Assembly (NCBI GenBank): GCA_040382055.1 | Contig: JBEIGE010000004.1 | Location: 76,376 to 140,375, forward strand | From: JBEIGE01 sp040382055 | Lineage (GTDB): Bacteria > Pseudomonadota > Gammaproteobacteria > Burkholderiales > Burkholderiaceae_C | Length of the DNA: 64,000 nucleotides | Reading direction: 5' to 3' | In this document: positions 54,831 through 62,903 of the stretch, one piece after another | Position numbering within the stretch: the first letter of the stretch is position 1 | Layout of the letters: each line of letters opens with the position of its first letter | Made by a program: the position numbers and the translations under genes | The notes under the pieces: generated by a model | Database searches by the model: none | What the model was told of the DNA's origin: nothing | What the model saw: only the letters and a program-made list of their open reading frames with translations

Positions 54831-55909
54831 GCCATCAGGTCCAGTGCAGCCATGTAACTTGGGTGAACCATCAGGTCGTCCCAAGCCAGGGCTGGGGCAT
54901 GTGGTAACAAGGCGATGCGGCGTTCATCGCTGACCTCGCTCATCTGCCAGTGGCCTTTGACATTCGCCTCGGTCAGGCCATTGATCAGGTCGTCCACCGC
55001 CTCCCCGCCATCCATGCTCTGGTTGCACAACAATACCATGTCGCAGCCCGCATTCAGCGCTGCAACAGCCGCCTGTGCGTAGCTCACCTGAACGCCATCA
55101 ATCAGGCGGGCTCCGGCCATGCTGAGGTCGTCGCTGAAGATCGCCCCGTGAAAATCCAATTGGCCACGTAATATACCGTTGAGCCATTTGCTTGAAAAAC
55201 CCGCCGGGCGCGCATCCACAGCGGGGTAAATCACATGTGCAGGCATGACACTGCTCAGGGTGTTGCTAAGCCAACCATAAGGCGCAGCATCGTCTGCCAG
55301 AATGGTTTTCAAACCACGACGATCGACAGGAATATCAGTGTGTGAATCGGCCCGGACAAAGCCATGACCTGGAAAATGCTTGCCGCAATTGGCCATGCCA
55401 CTTTGCAGCAAGCCATGCATCAGGCTTTTGGCCAGTAGGCTGACCACCCGCGCATCACGTGCAAAGGCGCGGTCGCCAATCACGCTGCTCTCGCCAAAGT
55501 CCAGGTCCAGCACAGGCGTGAAGCTTAAGTCAACCCCACAAGCGCGAAGCTCAGCCCCCAGCACAAAACCGCAAGCCGTGGCTGCTTGCGTGGCTCGCAG
55601 GACACCCGTGCCAGGGCCAGTCTTGCCGTCCTGCAACCACATATGGCCTAAAGTCCGCATGCTCGGCAAGTGTGTAAAGCCATCGGTTTTGAACCGCTGC
55701 ACACGACCACCTTCGTGATCCACACAGATCAGCAGGTCCCGACGGATTTTCTTGATCTCTTGGCACAAGCTACTGAGTTGCGCACGGTCCTGCCAATTTC
55801 GGGCAAACAAAATCAAGCCCCCCACCAAAGGATGCTTGAGCCGTCGCCGGTCGGCCTTGGACAATGCAAGGCCGGCAATATCAATGATCAGGGGCGCGTG
55901 AAAAGTCAT
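54827..55909 (-). CDS. nagZ: Beta-N-acetylhexosaminidase
   Basis: Removes GlcNAc from muropeptides during cell-wall recycling. 360 residues; KHFPGHG with the catalytic His, and ICVDHEGGRVQRF and IFSDDLSMAG with the nucleophilic Asp, define family 3. At the end of the lepA-lepB-rnc-era-recO-pdxJ-acpS row. Confidence 0.95.
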   Translation of the reverse strand: MTFHAPLIIDIAGLALSKADRRRLKHPLVGGLILFARNWQDRAQLSSLCQEIKKIRRDLLICVDHEGGRVQRFKTDGFTHLPSMRTLGHMWLQDGKTGPGTGVLRATQAATACGFVLGAELRACGVDLSFTPVLDLDFGESSVIGDRAFARDARVVSLLAKSLMHGLLQSGMANCGKHFPGHGFVRADSHTDIPVDRRGLKTILADDAAPYGWLSNTLSSVMPAHVIYPAVDARPAGFSSKWLNGILRGQLDFHGAIFSDDLSMAGARLIDGVQVSYAQAAVAALNAGCDMVLLCNQSMDGGEAVDDLINGLTEANVKGHWQMSEVSDERRIALLPHAPALAWDDLMVHPSYMAALDLMA

Positions 55910-55967
55910 GACGGGTCAATGGTTGAATGCAATTGATAAGGACGCTGATTATGCTGATTGCCAGACG

Positions 55968-56366
55968 CTAAATTTCTTTCTTCTCTACAACGCAGAAGCT
56001 GGCGGCGTAATCAGATTCGTCGGTCACGCTGATGTAGGCGCTCAGGTGCTGTGCTTCAAACCACTGTTTAAGTCCCTCATGCAGCACGAGGGTAGGTTTT
56101 CCGCTGGGCAAATTGCCCACTTCGCATAGCCGCCAGGTCATGGGCTTGCGCATGCCCAAGCCTATGGCTTTGGAAAAAGCTTCTTTGGCGCTGAAGCGGG
56201 TCGCCAGGTAGCGCACGCCGCGCTCGGGCCAACGGGCACTGCGCGCCTTCCAGGTCGCAAATTCGGCTGCACTGAGGATTTTCTTGGCAAAGCGCTCACC
56301 GTGTTTGTCCAGGCTCGCGCGTATGCGCCGGATATCGCAAATATCCGTACCAATACCGTAAATCAT
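55968..56366 (-). CDS. acpS: Holo-[acyl-carrier-protein] synthase
   Basis: Attaches phosphopantetheine to ACP. 132 residues from ATG 56366 (MIYGIGTDICDIRRI). The two conserved motifs, GIGTDICDIRRI and ATRFSAKEAFSKAIG, are present. Overlaps pdxJ by 4 bases. Confidence 0.96.
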   Translation of the reverse strand: MIYGIGTDICDIRRIRASLDKHGERFAKKILSAAEFATWKARSARWPERGVRYLATRFSAKEAFSKAIGLGMRKPMTWRLCEVGNLPSGKPTLVLHEGLKQWFEAQHLSAYISVTDESDYAASFCVVEKKEI

Positions 56367-57106
56367 GGTGCTGCCCGCGTGATGCATTGCAAATAGGCAT
56401 GAACGGTGGCTCCATATCCCAATTCGAGCGCATCGGCAATCAGGGCGTGGCCTATAGAGACCTCCTGCACGTCCGGCACGTGGCGCAAAAACGCGCCAAG
56501 GTTGTCGAGGTTGAGGTCGTGGCCAGCGTTAACCGCCAAACCGCAGGCTTGCGCAGCCTTGGCCGCCTCGGCAAAGCGCTGAAGTTGGGCCGTCTGCCCG
56601 GCTCCTGCCAGTGCTGCTGCATAGGGCTCGGTGTACAGCTCTACCCGGTCCGCACCCACGGCCTTGGCAGCCGCCATAGCGTGCGCATCGGCGTCCATGA
56701 ACAGGCTGACACGCACCCCCAGCGATTGGGCTTCTTCGATCAAGGGGCGAAGGCGAATCTCGTCAAGGCTCAAATTCCAGCCATGGTCACTGGTGAGTTG
56801 GCCTTCGGAATCAGGCACAAAAGTACATTGGTGGGGACGCACCTGGCGCACAAAATCCATCAGGTTGTGAAACGGGTTGCCTTCGATGTTGAACTCGCAC
56901 TGGGGCCAAGCCTTGAGGAGCTGGGCCAAATCATGCACATCGTGCGCTCGGATGTGTCGCTCATCGGGCCGGGGGTGAACCGTGATGCCATGCGCACCAG
57001 CCTGCAAGCACAGGGTTGCAGCACGGACAACACTGGGAATGCCCAAATGGCGTGTGTTACGCACCAGAGCGACCTTGTTTAAATTGACTGACAGAGCAGT
57101 TGACAT
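56363..57106 (-). CDS. pdxJ: Pyridoxine 5'-phosphate synthase
   Basis: Last ring-closing step of vitamin B6 synthesis. 247 residues, TIM barrel: SVNLNKVALVRNTRHLGIPS, GITVHPRPDERHI, VNAGHDLNLDNL and EVSIGHALIADAL. The N-terminal Asn/Lys phrase and catalytic His are seen. It lies between recO and acpS. Confidence 0.96.
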   Translation of the reverse strand: MSTALSVNLNKVALVRNTRHLGIPSVVRAATLCLQAGAHGITVHPRPDERHIRAHDVHDLAQLLKAWPQCEFNIEGNPFHNLMDFVRQVRPHQCTFVPDSEGQLTSDHGWNLSLDEIRLRPLIEEAQSLGVRVSLFMDADAHAMAAAKAVGADRVELYTEPYAAALAGAGQTAQLQRFAEAAKAAQACGLAVNAGHDLNLDNLGAFLRHVPDVQEVSIGHALIADALELGYGATVHAYLQCITRAAP

Positions 57107-57169
57107 AAAGACGTGCGCTTGAAGGCGTTGAATTGAAAATGTTGACTTGGGTTGCTTGCGTGTCGCATG

Positions 57170-57928
57170 TCACGAAAAGGATTGAATGTCGAGCATCATC
57201 TGGCGTGTTTTCAGGGTGCCAATCCCACAATGGTAGTTGAGCAGGCCGCGCAGTTGGGGTTTGAGCTCCGGCATCACCTCGGAACAGGCGCGCAGGGTGG
57301 CAGTAAAAGCAGCGTCCGGCAACAAAGACTGCTGCAGGGCCAGCCACTGGGCACCACTGAGACTGGCGCGGTCTGAATCACGGGTCTGGCTCAAGCCACC
57401 TTCCGGCGTGAGGCTGTACCTTGCCTGGACTTCGAGGGGATGAAGGGTCAGGGTTTGGGTATCGAGCTGGGGCAGCAGGCCAATCTCGCGCAACAAAAGC
57501 AGCTCAAAAACTCGCAAAGCCGATTGCAAAACCTCACCATGCTCGGAGGCAATCACGTCAACTACCGATGAATAGATGTCAAACAAACCCGGGTGTGGAT
57601 CATCACGCGCCAGCAACAGGAGCAGCAACTCGTTGAGGTAGTAACCTGACAGCAGCGCTTCACCCGAGGGCATGACGTGGCCGCCCATCCATTCAGCACT
57701 TTTGAGGGTGCGAATTTCGGCGTCGCCTCCAAAACTTATCTGCAGAGGCTGCAATGGCAGGAGAATGGGGCGAAAACTTGAGCTGGGCCGTTTGGCGCCC
57801 TTGGCTACAAGCGCGATACGGCCCTGGTTGCGCGTAAAGACTTCCAGGATCAGACTGGATTCGCTCCAGTCATAGCGATGTAACACATACGCAGGCTCGT
57901 CGGAGATGCGCTTAGCCGCCACAAGCAA
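57170..57928 (-). CDS. recO: DNA repair protein RecO
   Basis: Loads RecA with RecF/RecR. 252 residues from a TTG; a GTG two codons inside is an equal alternative, and no ATG is available. OB-fold phrase YVLHRYDWSESSLILEVFTR. The usual four Cys of the RecO zinc site are not evident (Cys only in the C-terminal region), as in many betaproteobacteria. Confidence 0.92.
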   Translation of the reverse strand: MLVAAKRISDEPAYVLHRYDWSESSLILEVFTRNQGRIALVAKGAKRPSSSFRPILLPLQPLQISFGGDAEIRTLKSAEWMGGHVMPSGEALLSGYYLNELLLLLLARDDPHPGLFDIYSSVVDVIASEHGEVLQSALRVFELLLLREIGLLPQLDTQTLTLHPLEVQARYSLTPEGGLSQTRDSDRASLSGAQWLALQQSLLPDAAFTATLRACSEVMPELKPQLRGLLNYHCGIGTLKTRQMMLDIQSFS

Positions 57929-57969
57929 TTTTTGGTTTTGCCAAGCCGGTGAGACCCAGCGTGGAGGCC

Positions 57970-58935
57970 TTATTCATAGCCAAAGCTGCGCACGCGTGCC
58001 TCGTCGTCAGCCCAGCCGGATCGCACCTTGACCCAGAGTTCGATGAACACCTTGGCGTCCATCAGTTTCTCCAGTTCAACACGGGTTTCCGTACCGATAC
58101 GCTTGATGCGCTCGCCCTTGTCGCCAATGACCATGGCTTTGTGCCCGTCACGCTCTACCACGATGGTGGCGGCGATCTTGAGCAAGCGCTTTTGCTTGCC
58201 CTTGCCGGCTTCTTCCTCAAACTTGTCAATGACTACTGTGGATGTGTAGGGCAACTCATCCCCGGTAAGACGGAACAATTTTTCACGTACGGTTTCAGAC
58301 GCGAGAAACTTTTCACTGCGGTCGGTCAGTTCGTCGGCGTCATACCACCAGTCTTGTTCGGGCAGGTATTTTTCGCAGATACCAAGCAGCCGCTCAATGT
58401 CTTTGGCGTTCTTGGCGGTCATCGGCACAAACTCGGTAAAGGCGTGGCGTTGGTGCATGTCCTGCAACCAAGGCGCAATATCCGAGCGGCGGTTCACCTG
58501 GTCAAGCTTGTTGGCGATCAACAGGGTGGGGATGTCCTTGCCAAGCAGGGCCAGCACTTTGGCATCCGCCTGATTGAAAATTCCGGCTTCCACCACAAAC
58601 AGGATGAGGTCTACATCCCCCACAGCGCCCAGAACTGTTTTGTTCAGTGAGCGGTTCAGCGCGTTGTTGTGTCGGGTCTGGAAACCCGGGGTGTCGACAA
58701 ATACAAATTGCGTCTGGCCTAGCGTTCGCATGCCGGTAATGCGGTGGCGCGTGGTCTGGGCCTTTCGCGAGGTAATGCTGATTTTTTGACCGACCAGTGC
58801 ATTGAGTAAGGTTGACTTACCCACATTGGGCTTGCCAACAATGGCAACCAGGCCACAATGCTGCCCGGTCTTAACCTCAGCAGTAGCGGTTTGAGGCGAG
58901 GCCGGAGAGTCCGGCGCAGCTGGGGTATCCATCAT
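57970..58935 (-). CDS. era: GTPase Era
   Basis: 30S maturation GTPase. 321 residues: G1 GKPNVGKSTLLNALVG, G3 DTPGFQ, G4 NKLD, and a C-terminal KH domain with GDKGERIKRIGTETRVELEK. The N-terminus adds about 25 extra residues rich in Ala/Pro/Ser compared with E. coli. Start overlaps the rnc stop. Confidence 0.96.
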   Translation of the reverse strand: MMDTPAAPDSPASPQTATAEVKTGQHCGLVAIVGKPNVGKSTLLNALVGQKISITSRKAQTTRHRITGMRTLGQTQFVFVDTPGFQTRHNNALNRSLNKTVLGAVGDVDLILFVVEAGIFNQADAKVLALLGKDIPTLLIANKLDQVNRRSDIAPWLQDMHQRHAFTEFVPMTAKNAKDIERLLGICEKYLPEQDWWYDADELTDRSEKFLASETVREKLFRLTGDELPYTSTVVIDKFEEEAGKGKQKRLLKIAATIVVERDGHKAMVIGDKGERIKRIGTETRVELEKLMDAKVFIELWVKVRSGWADDEARVRSFGYE

Positions 58936-59615
58936 GAATCACGCGCTTTCAGGGTTTGCAGCATGACGGCGGCTGCGGCTTGTTCGCCAGCGCGCCTGGA
59001 GTTGCCAGAGCCCCGCTCGGTATGGTTGAGTTCAATAATTTCGCACTCAACGTCAAAAGTCTGTTTATGGGCGGCGCCCAGCGTCCCCACCACTCGGTAA
59101 ATGGGTAGCTTCATTTTTTTACCTTGCAGCAATTCCTGCAGCTCGGTTTTAGGGTCTTTGCTGATGGCCTGCATCTGCGGATTGATTTCAATGGCCTTGA
59201 ACAAGCGGTGAACCAAGGCCTGGGCAGCTGGATAACCAGCATCCAGATACACCGCGCCCAACACCGCCTCAAGCGCATCGGCCAGGATGGAGGGTCGTTT
59301 TTGACCACCGGATTTCATCTCGCCTTCTCCGAGACGAATCAATGCAGGCAAACCGATTTCAACTGAGAGTTGATGCAAGGTATCCTGTTTGACCAGGTTC
59401 GCCCGAATGCGTGACAAGTCACCCTCAGGCAGATTGTTCAATTGGGTGTACAGCAGGTTCGAGACCGCCAGGTTCAGCACGGAGTCACCCAGAAACTCAA
59501 GCCGCTCGTTGTGATCCGACGAAAAACTTCGGTGCGTCAGCGCTTGCCTTAACAAAGACAATTGTGAGAATTGGTGCTGCAATCTGTCTTGCAGCTCTGG
59601 AAGTCCATCAATCAC
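58932..59615 (-). CDS. rnc: Ribonuclease III
   Basis: Cuts double-stranded RNA in rRNA processing. 227 residues from a GTG. Catalytic signature ERLEFLGDSVLNLAVS and metal ligands in RPSILADALEAVLGAVYLD; the C-terminal dsRNA-binding domain includes DPKTELQELLQGK and ERGSGNSRRAGEQAAAAV. Couples to era. Confidence 0.97.
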   Translation of the reverse strand: MIDGLPELQDRLQHQFSQLSLLRQALTHRSFSSDHNERLEFLGDSVLNLAVSNLLYTQLNNLPEGDLSRIRANLVKQDTLHQLSVEIGLPALIRLGEGEMKSGGQKRPSILADALEAVLGAVYLDAGYPAAQALVHRLFKAIEINPQMQAISKDPKTELQELLQGKKMKLPIYRVVGTLGAAHKQTFDVECEIIELNHTERGSGNSRRAGEQAAAAVMLQTLKARDS

Positions 59616-59654
59616 TCTGGTGTACTCGCTAATCTTTGAGCCGGAGAACCGAGG

Positions 59655-60620
59655 TCAATTGAATGAACCAATGCGCTTGAGATTACCAAAATTCATCCAG
59701 ACAAAAAAAGCTTTACCGACAATATTTTTGTCCGGCACAAAGCCCCAATAGCGCGAATCCAGTGAGTTGTCCCGGTTATCCCCCATCATGAAATAGTGCC
59801 CTTCGGGGACCTTGCAAATGACACCCTCAACGCTGTAGCGGCAGTTCTGACGGTTGGGGAATTCCTCTACGCCAGGTACAAAAGCCGGTCTGTTGTCATC
59901 ATTCAGGATACGGTGCTTGATCGTTCCCAGGTTTTCTTCATACTGCTTGAAGTAGCTAACCAGGTCTTCATCAAAAAACTCAGGCACGGCCTGGGTGTCG
60001 ATGACCTGGCCATTCACGCTTAGTCGCTTGTTCAGATAGGCCACCTCATCGCCGGGCAAACCAACCACCCGCTTGATGTAGTCCAGGCTGGGCTTGGGTG
60101 GGTAACGAAAGACCATCACATCACCACGCTCAGGTTTATTGCCCTCGGTCAGCTTGGTGTTGATGACCGGAAGCCGAATTCCGTAATGAAATTTATTCAC
60201 CAGAATCAGGTCGCCCACCAGCAGGGTAGGAATCATGGAGCCGGAAGGAATCTTGAACGGCTCAAACAAAAAAGAGCGCAACACGAACACTGCAATGATC
60301 ACCGGAAAAAGCCCTGCGGTCCAGTCCAGCCACCAGGGCTGCATCAAGAGCCGCTGACGGGCTTGCGTGATGTCGGTCTGGTCAGGCACAAGACCCTTTT
60401 TCTCCAAGTTGGCTCGTCCAGCCAACATTTGGGCTTCGAGTTCAGCCGCAGCTTTTTGCCGCGCGGGCAAGAAGTAGAAACGTTCTGCTAACCAGTAAAC
60501 ACCCGTGACGACGGTGGCCATAAAAAGCAACAGGGCAAAATTGCCCTCAATGAAGCCTAAGTACCAACCACCGGCATAACCTACAAACCCAGCCAGCACA
60601 AAAGCGGTAAGCGCTTGCAT
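59655..60620 (-). CDS. lepB: Signal peptidase I
   Basis: Cleaves exported precursors. 321 residues. Two N-terminal helices, then catalytic Ser in PSGSMIPTLLVGDL and catalytic Lys in YIKRVVGLPGDE; GDNRDNSLDSRYWGFVP near the end. Overlaps lepA by one base. Confidence 0.97.
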   Translation of the reverse strand: MQALTAFVLAGFVGYAGGWYLGFIEGNFALLLFMATVVTGVYWLAERFYFLPARQKAAAELEAQMLAGRANLEKKGLVPDQTDITQARQRLLMQPWWLDWTAGLFPVIIAVFVLRSFLFEPFKIPSGSMIPTLLVGDLILVNKFHYGIRLPVINTKLTEGNKPERGDVMVFRYPPKPSLDYIKRVVGLPGDEVAYLNKRLSVNGQVIDTQAVPEFFDEDLVSYFKQYEENLGTIKHRILNDDNRPAFVPGVEEFPNRQNCRYSVEGVICKVPEGHYFMMGDNRDNSLDSRYWGFVPDKNIVGKAFFVWMNFGNLKRIGSFN

Positions 60621-62431
60621 CAGTCCTCCACCTGCAGAATTGCCAGAAATGCTTCCTGGGGAACTTCAACCGATCCGATTTGTTTCATGCGTTTTTTACC
60701 TGCTTTTTGCTTTTCAAGGAGTTTTCGTTTGCGGCTGATATCGCCACCGTAGCATTTTGCCAGCACGTTCTTACGCAGCGCCTTGATAGTCTCACGCGCA
60801 ATGATGTTGGCACCAATCGCCGCCTGAATCGCAACGTCAAACATCTGGCGGCTGATGATCTCGCGCATCTTGGCAACCACAGCCCGCCCCCGATACTGCG
60901 ACTGGGAGCGGTGAATGATGATGGACAGGGCATCCACTTTCTCACCGTTGAGCAGGATATCAACCTTGACCACATCGGCAGCCCTGTATTCCTTGAACTC
61001 ATAGTCCATGCTCGCGTAACCCCGGCTCACGCTCTTGAGCTTGTCAAAGAAGTCCAAAACGATTTCGCCCAAGGGCATCTCGTAGGTGAGCACCACTTGG
61101 CGGCCTTTGTAAGCCATGTTCATCTGGACCCCCCTTTTCTGGTTGGCCAGGGTCATGACAACACCCACATATTCCTGCGGCATATACAGGTGCACGGTCA
61201 CGATCGGTTCGCGGATTTCGGCTGTCTTGCCGACTTCCGGCATTTTGGAGGGATTCTCGACCATGATGACTTCGCCATCGTTCTTCATCACCTCATACAC
61301 CACGCTGGGCGCGGTGGTGATCAGGTCCTGATCAAACTCACGCTCCAGACGCTCCTGCACGATCTCCATGTGGAGCAAGCCCAAAAATCCGCAACGGAAT
61401 CCAAATCCCAGGGCCTGTGACACTTCAGGCTCGTAATGCAGAGACGCATCGTTGAGCTTGAGCTTTTCAAGGGCGTCACGCAAGGAATCGTACTCGCTGG
61501 CCTCGGTCGGGTACAAACCGGCAAAAACCTGGGGCTGGATCTCTTTAAAACCAGGCAAAGCCTCGGTCGCCGTATAGGCCGCACCACCGCTGCCTGGCTT
61601 GACCAGGGTCACCGTGTCACCCACCTTGGCAGCCTGCAACTCCTTGATACCCGCAATGATGTAGCCCACCTCGCCCGCCTGCAAAGATTCACGCGGCTCG
61701 TTGGTCGGTGTAAAAACACCCAGGCTGTCGGCGTTGTACATGGCCCCAGAGGCCATCATCTTGATCCGTTCGCCTTTGGCCAGACGGCCATCGACCACCC
61801 TGACCAGCATGACCACGCCCACATAACTGTCAAACCAACTGTCGATGATCATGGCGCGAAGCGGACCGTCTGGATTACCGCGCGGGGCAGGGATCTTGGC
61901 CACAATCGCCTCGAGAATCTCATCGATGCCCAAGCCGGTTTTGGCCGAGCACACAATCGCATCGGTTGCATCAATGCCGATCACGTCTTCAATCTCACTG
62001 CGGGCGTTGTCTGGGTCGGCATTGGGCAGATCAATTTTATTGAGTACGGGCAACACTTCTACACCCAGATCAAGTGCGGTGTAGCAGTTGGCAACGGTCT
62101 GAGCCTCCACGCCCTGCGAAGCATCAACCACCAACAAGGCACCCTCGCAAGCCGACAGCGATCGGCTGACTTCGTAAGAGAAGTCGACATGACCCGGGGT
62201 GTCGATCAGATTCAGGTTGTAAACCTCACCATTGAGCGCCTTGTAATGCAAGGCTGCGGTCTGGGCCTTGATGGTTATCCCACGCTCTTTTTCAATGTCC
62301 ATCGAGTCCAGCACTTGCGCTTGCATCTGCCGCTCTTCGAGACCACCGCAGCGTTGGATCAAGCGATCCGCAAGGGTAGATTTGCCGTGATCAATGTGGG
62401 CAATGATAGAAAAATTTCTGATGTGATTCAT
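60620..62431 (-). CDS. lepA: Elongation factor 4 (back-translocating GTPase LepA)
   Basis: 603 residues from ATG 62431 (a TTG precedes it in frame). GTPase G1 AHIDHGKSTLADR, G3 DTPGHVDFS and G4 NKIDLP; the C-terminal LepA domain has YGGDISRKRKLLEKQKAGKK. A long leader with a terminator lies upstream. Confidence 0.98.
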   Translation of the reverse strand: MNHIRNFSIIAHIDHGKSTLADRLIQRCGGLEERQMQAQVLDSMDIEKERGITIKAQTAALHYKALNGEVYNLNLIDTPGHVDFSYEVSRSLSACEGALLVVDASQGVEAQTVANCYTALDLGVEVLPVLNKIDLPNADPDNARSEIEDVIGIDATDAIVCSAKTGLGIDEILEAIVAKIPAPRGNPDGPLRAMIIDSWFDSYVGVVMLVRVVDGRLAKGERIKMMASGAMYNADSLGVFTPTNEPRESLQAGEVGYIIAGIKELQAAKVGDTVTLVKPGSGGAAYTATEALPGFKEIQPQVFAGLYPTEASEYDSLRDALEKLKLNDASLHYEPEVSQALGFGFRCGFLGLLHMEIVQERLEREFDQDLITTAPSVVYEVMKNDGEVIMVENPSKMPEVGKTAEIREPIVTVHLYMPQEYVGVVMTLANQKRGVQMNMAYKGRQVVLTYEMPLGEIVLDFFDKLKSVSRGYASMDYEFKEYRAADVVKVDILLNGEKVDALSIIIHRSQSQYRGRAVVAKMREIISRQMFDVAIQAAIGANIIARETIKALRKNVLAKCYGGDISRKRKLLEKQKAGKKRMKQIGSVEVPQEAFLAILQVED

Positions 62432-62473
62432 CAACGAGTAGCTTCAAGTGATTGAATTAAAACAAAGAGGGAA

Positions 62474-62507
62474 AGAAAAAAGGGCGCGTCTTGTTCTGAC
62501 GCGCCCT
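62474..62507 (-). terminator. Terminator between degP and lepA, close to lepA
   Basis: On the minus strand AGGGCGCGTC, a seven-base loop, GACGCGCCCT and then T-rich TTTTTTC. The stem is a perfect 10-bp repeat. It ends 43 bases before the lepA ATG. Confidence 0.88.
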
Positions 62508-62842
62508 GAACCAACAATCTTTGGCAACTGCGAAGGTTGGAAGTTCATTGTAGGCAAAAAGCAGATTCAGCACAGGCAAAAATTATTCAAAAAGAGGGCG
62601 TTGCAACGCAACAACGGAAACTTATCAACAGTTTATTCACAAAACAAAATGGAAATTTAAGTGCGCCATGTGGGTGATCTGTGGATCACCTGTGGGCTGA
62701 TCATTTTCATACCATATGGTGGATTTGAATGACTTCAATATGCAATTAGTCAGCGTAGGAAGCACATCATTCTAACTAAATACACCGACCCCGGGACGAT
62801 GTTAGTACTTGCAAACAAATTTAGCTTGGCGCAAGAAATCTG
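62508..62842. other. Non-coding gap between two minus-strand terminators
   Basis: No ORF is convincing here. On the minus strand TACAAT (62552-62547) resembles a -10 box, about 65 bases before the 62474 terminator. The region also holds DnaA-box-like 9-mers TTATCAACA (62622-62630) and TTATTCACA (62633-62641), an 18-bp hairpin GGTGATC-TGTG-GATCACC (62673-62690) and the palindrome ACCATATGGT (62711-62720). Confidence 0.5.
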
Positions 62843-62888
62843 AAAAAAAATAAAAAGCCCCCAAATCCACCGGTCATTGAGGGCTTTT
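62843..62888 (-). terminator. Terminator after degP-like gene
   Basis: On the minus strand AAAAGCCC, a 20-base loop and GGGCTTTT precede a T-run (TTTTTATTTTTTTT). It begins 16 bases after the protease stop. Confidence 0.85.
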
Positions 62889-62903
62889 GAGTTGCTTCAA
62901 AAA

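Noticed and set aside
61436..62455. A 339-codon open frame on the plus strand across lepA
   Set aside because: Antisense to a fully conserved lepA; the translation has no recognisable domain and no ribosome-binding site.
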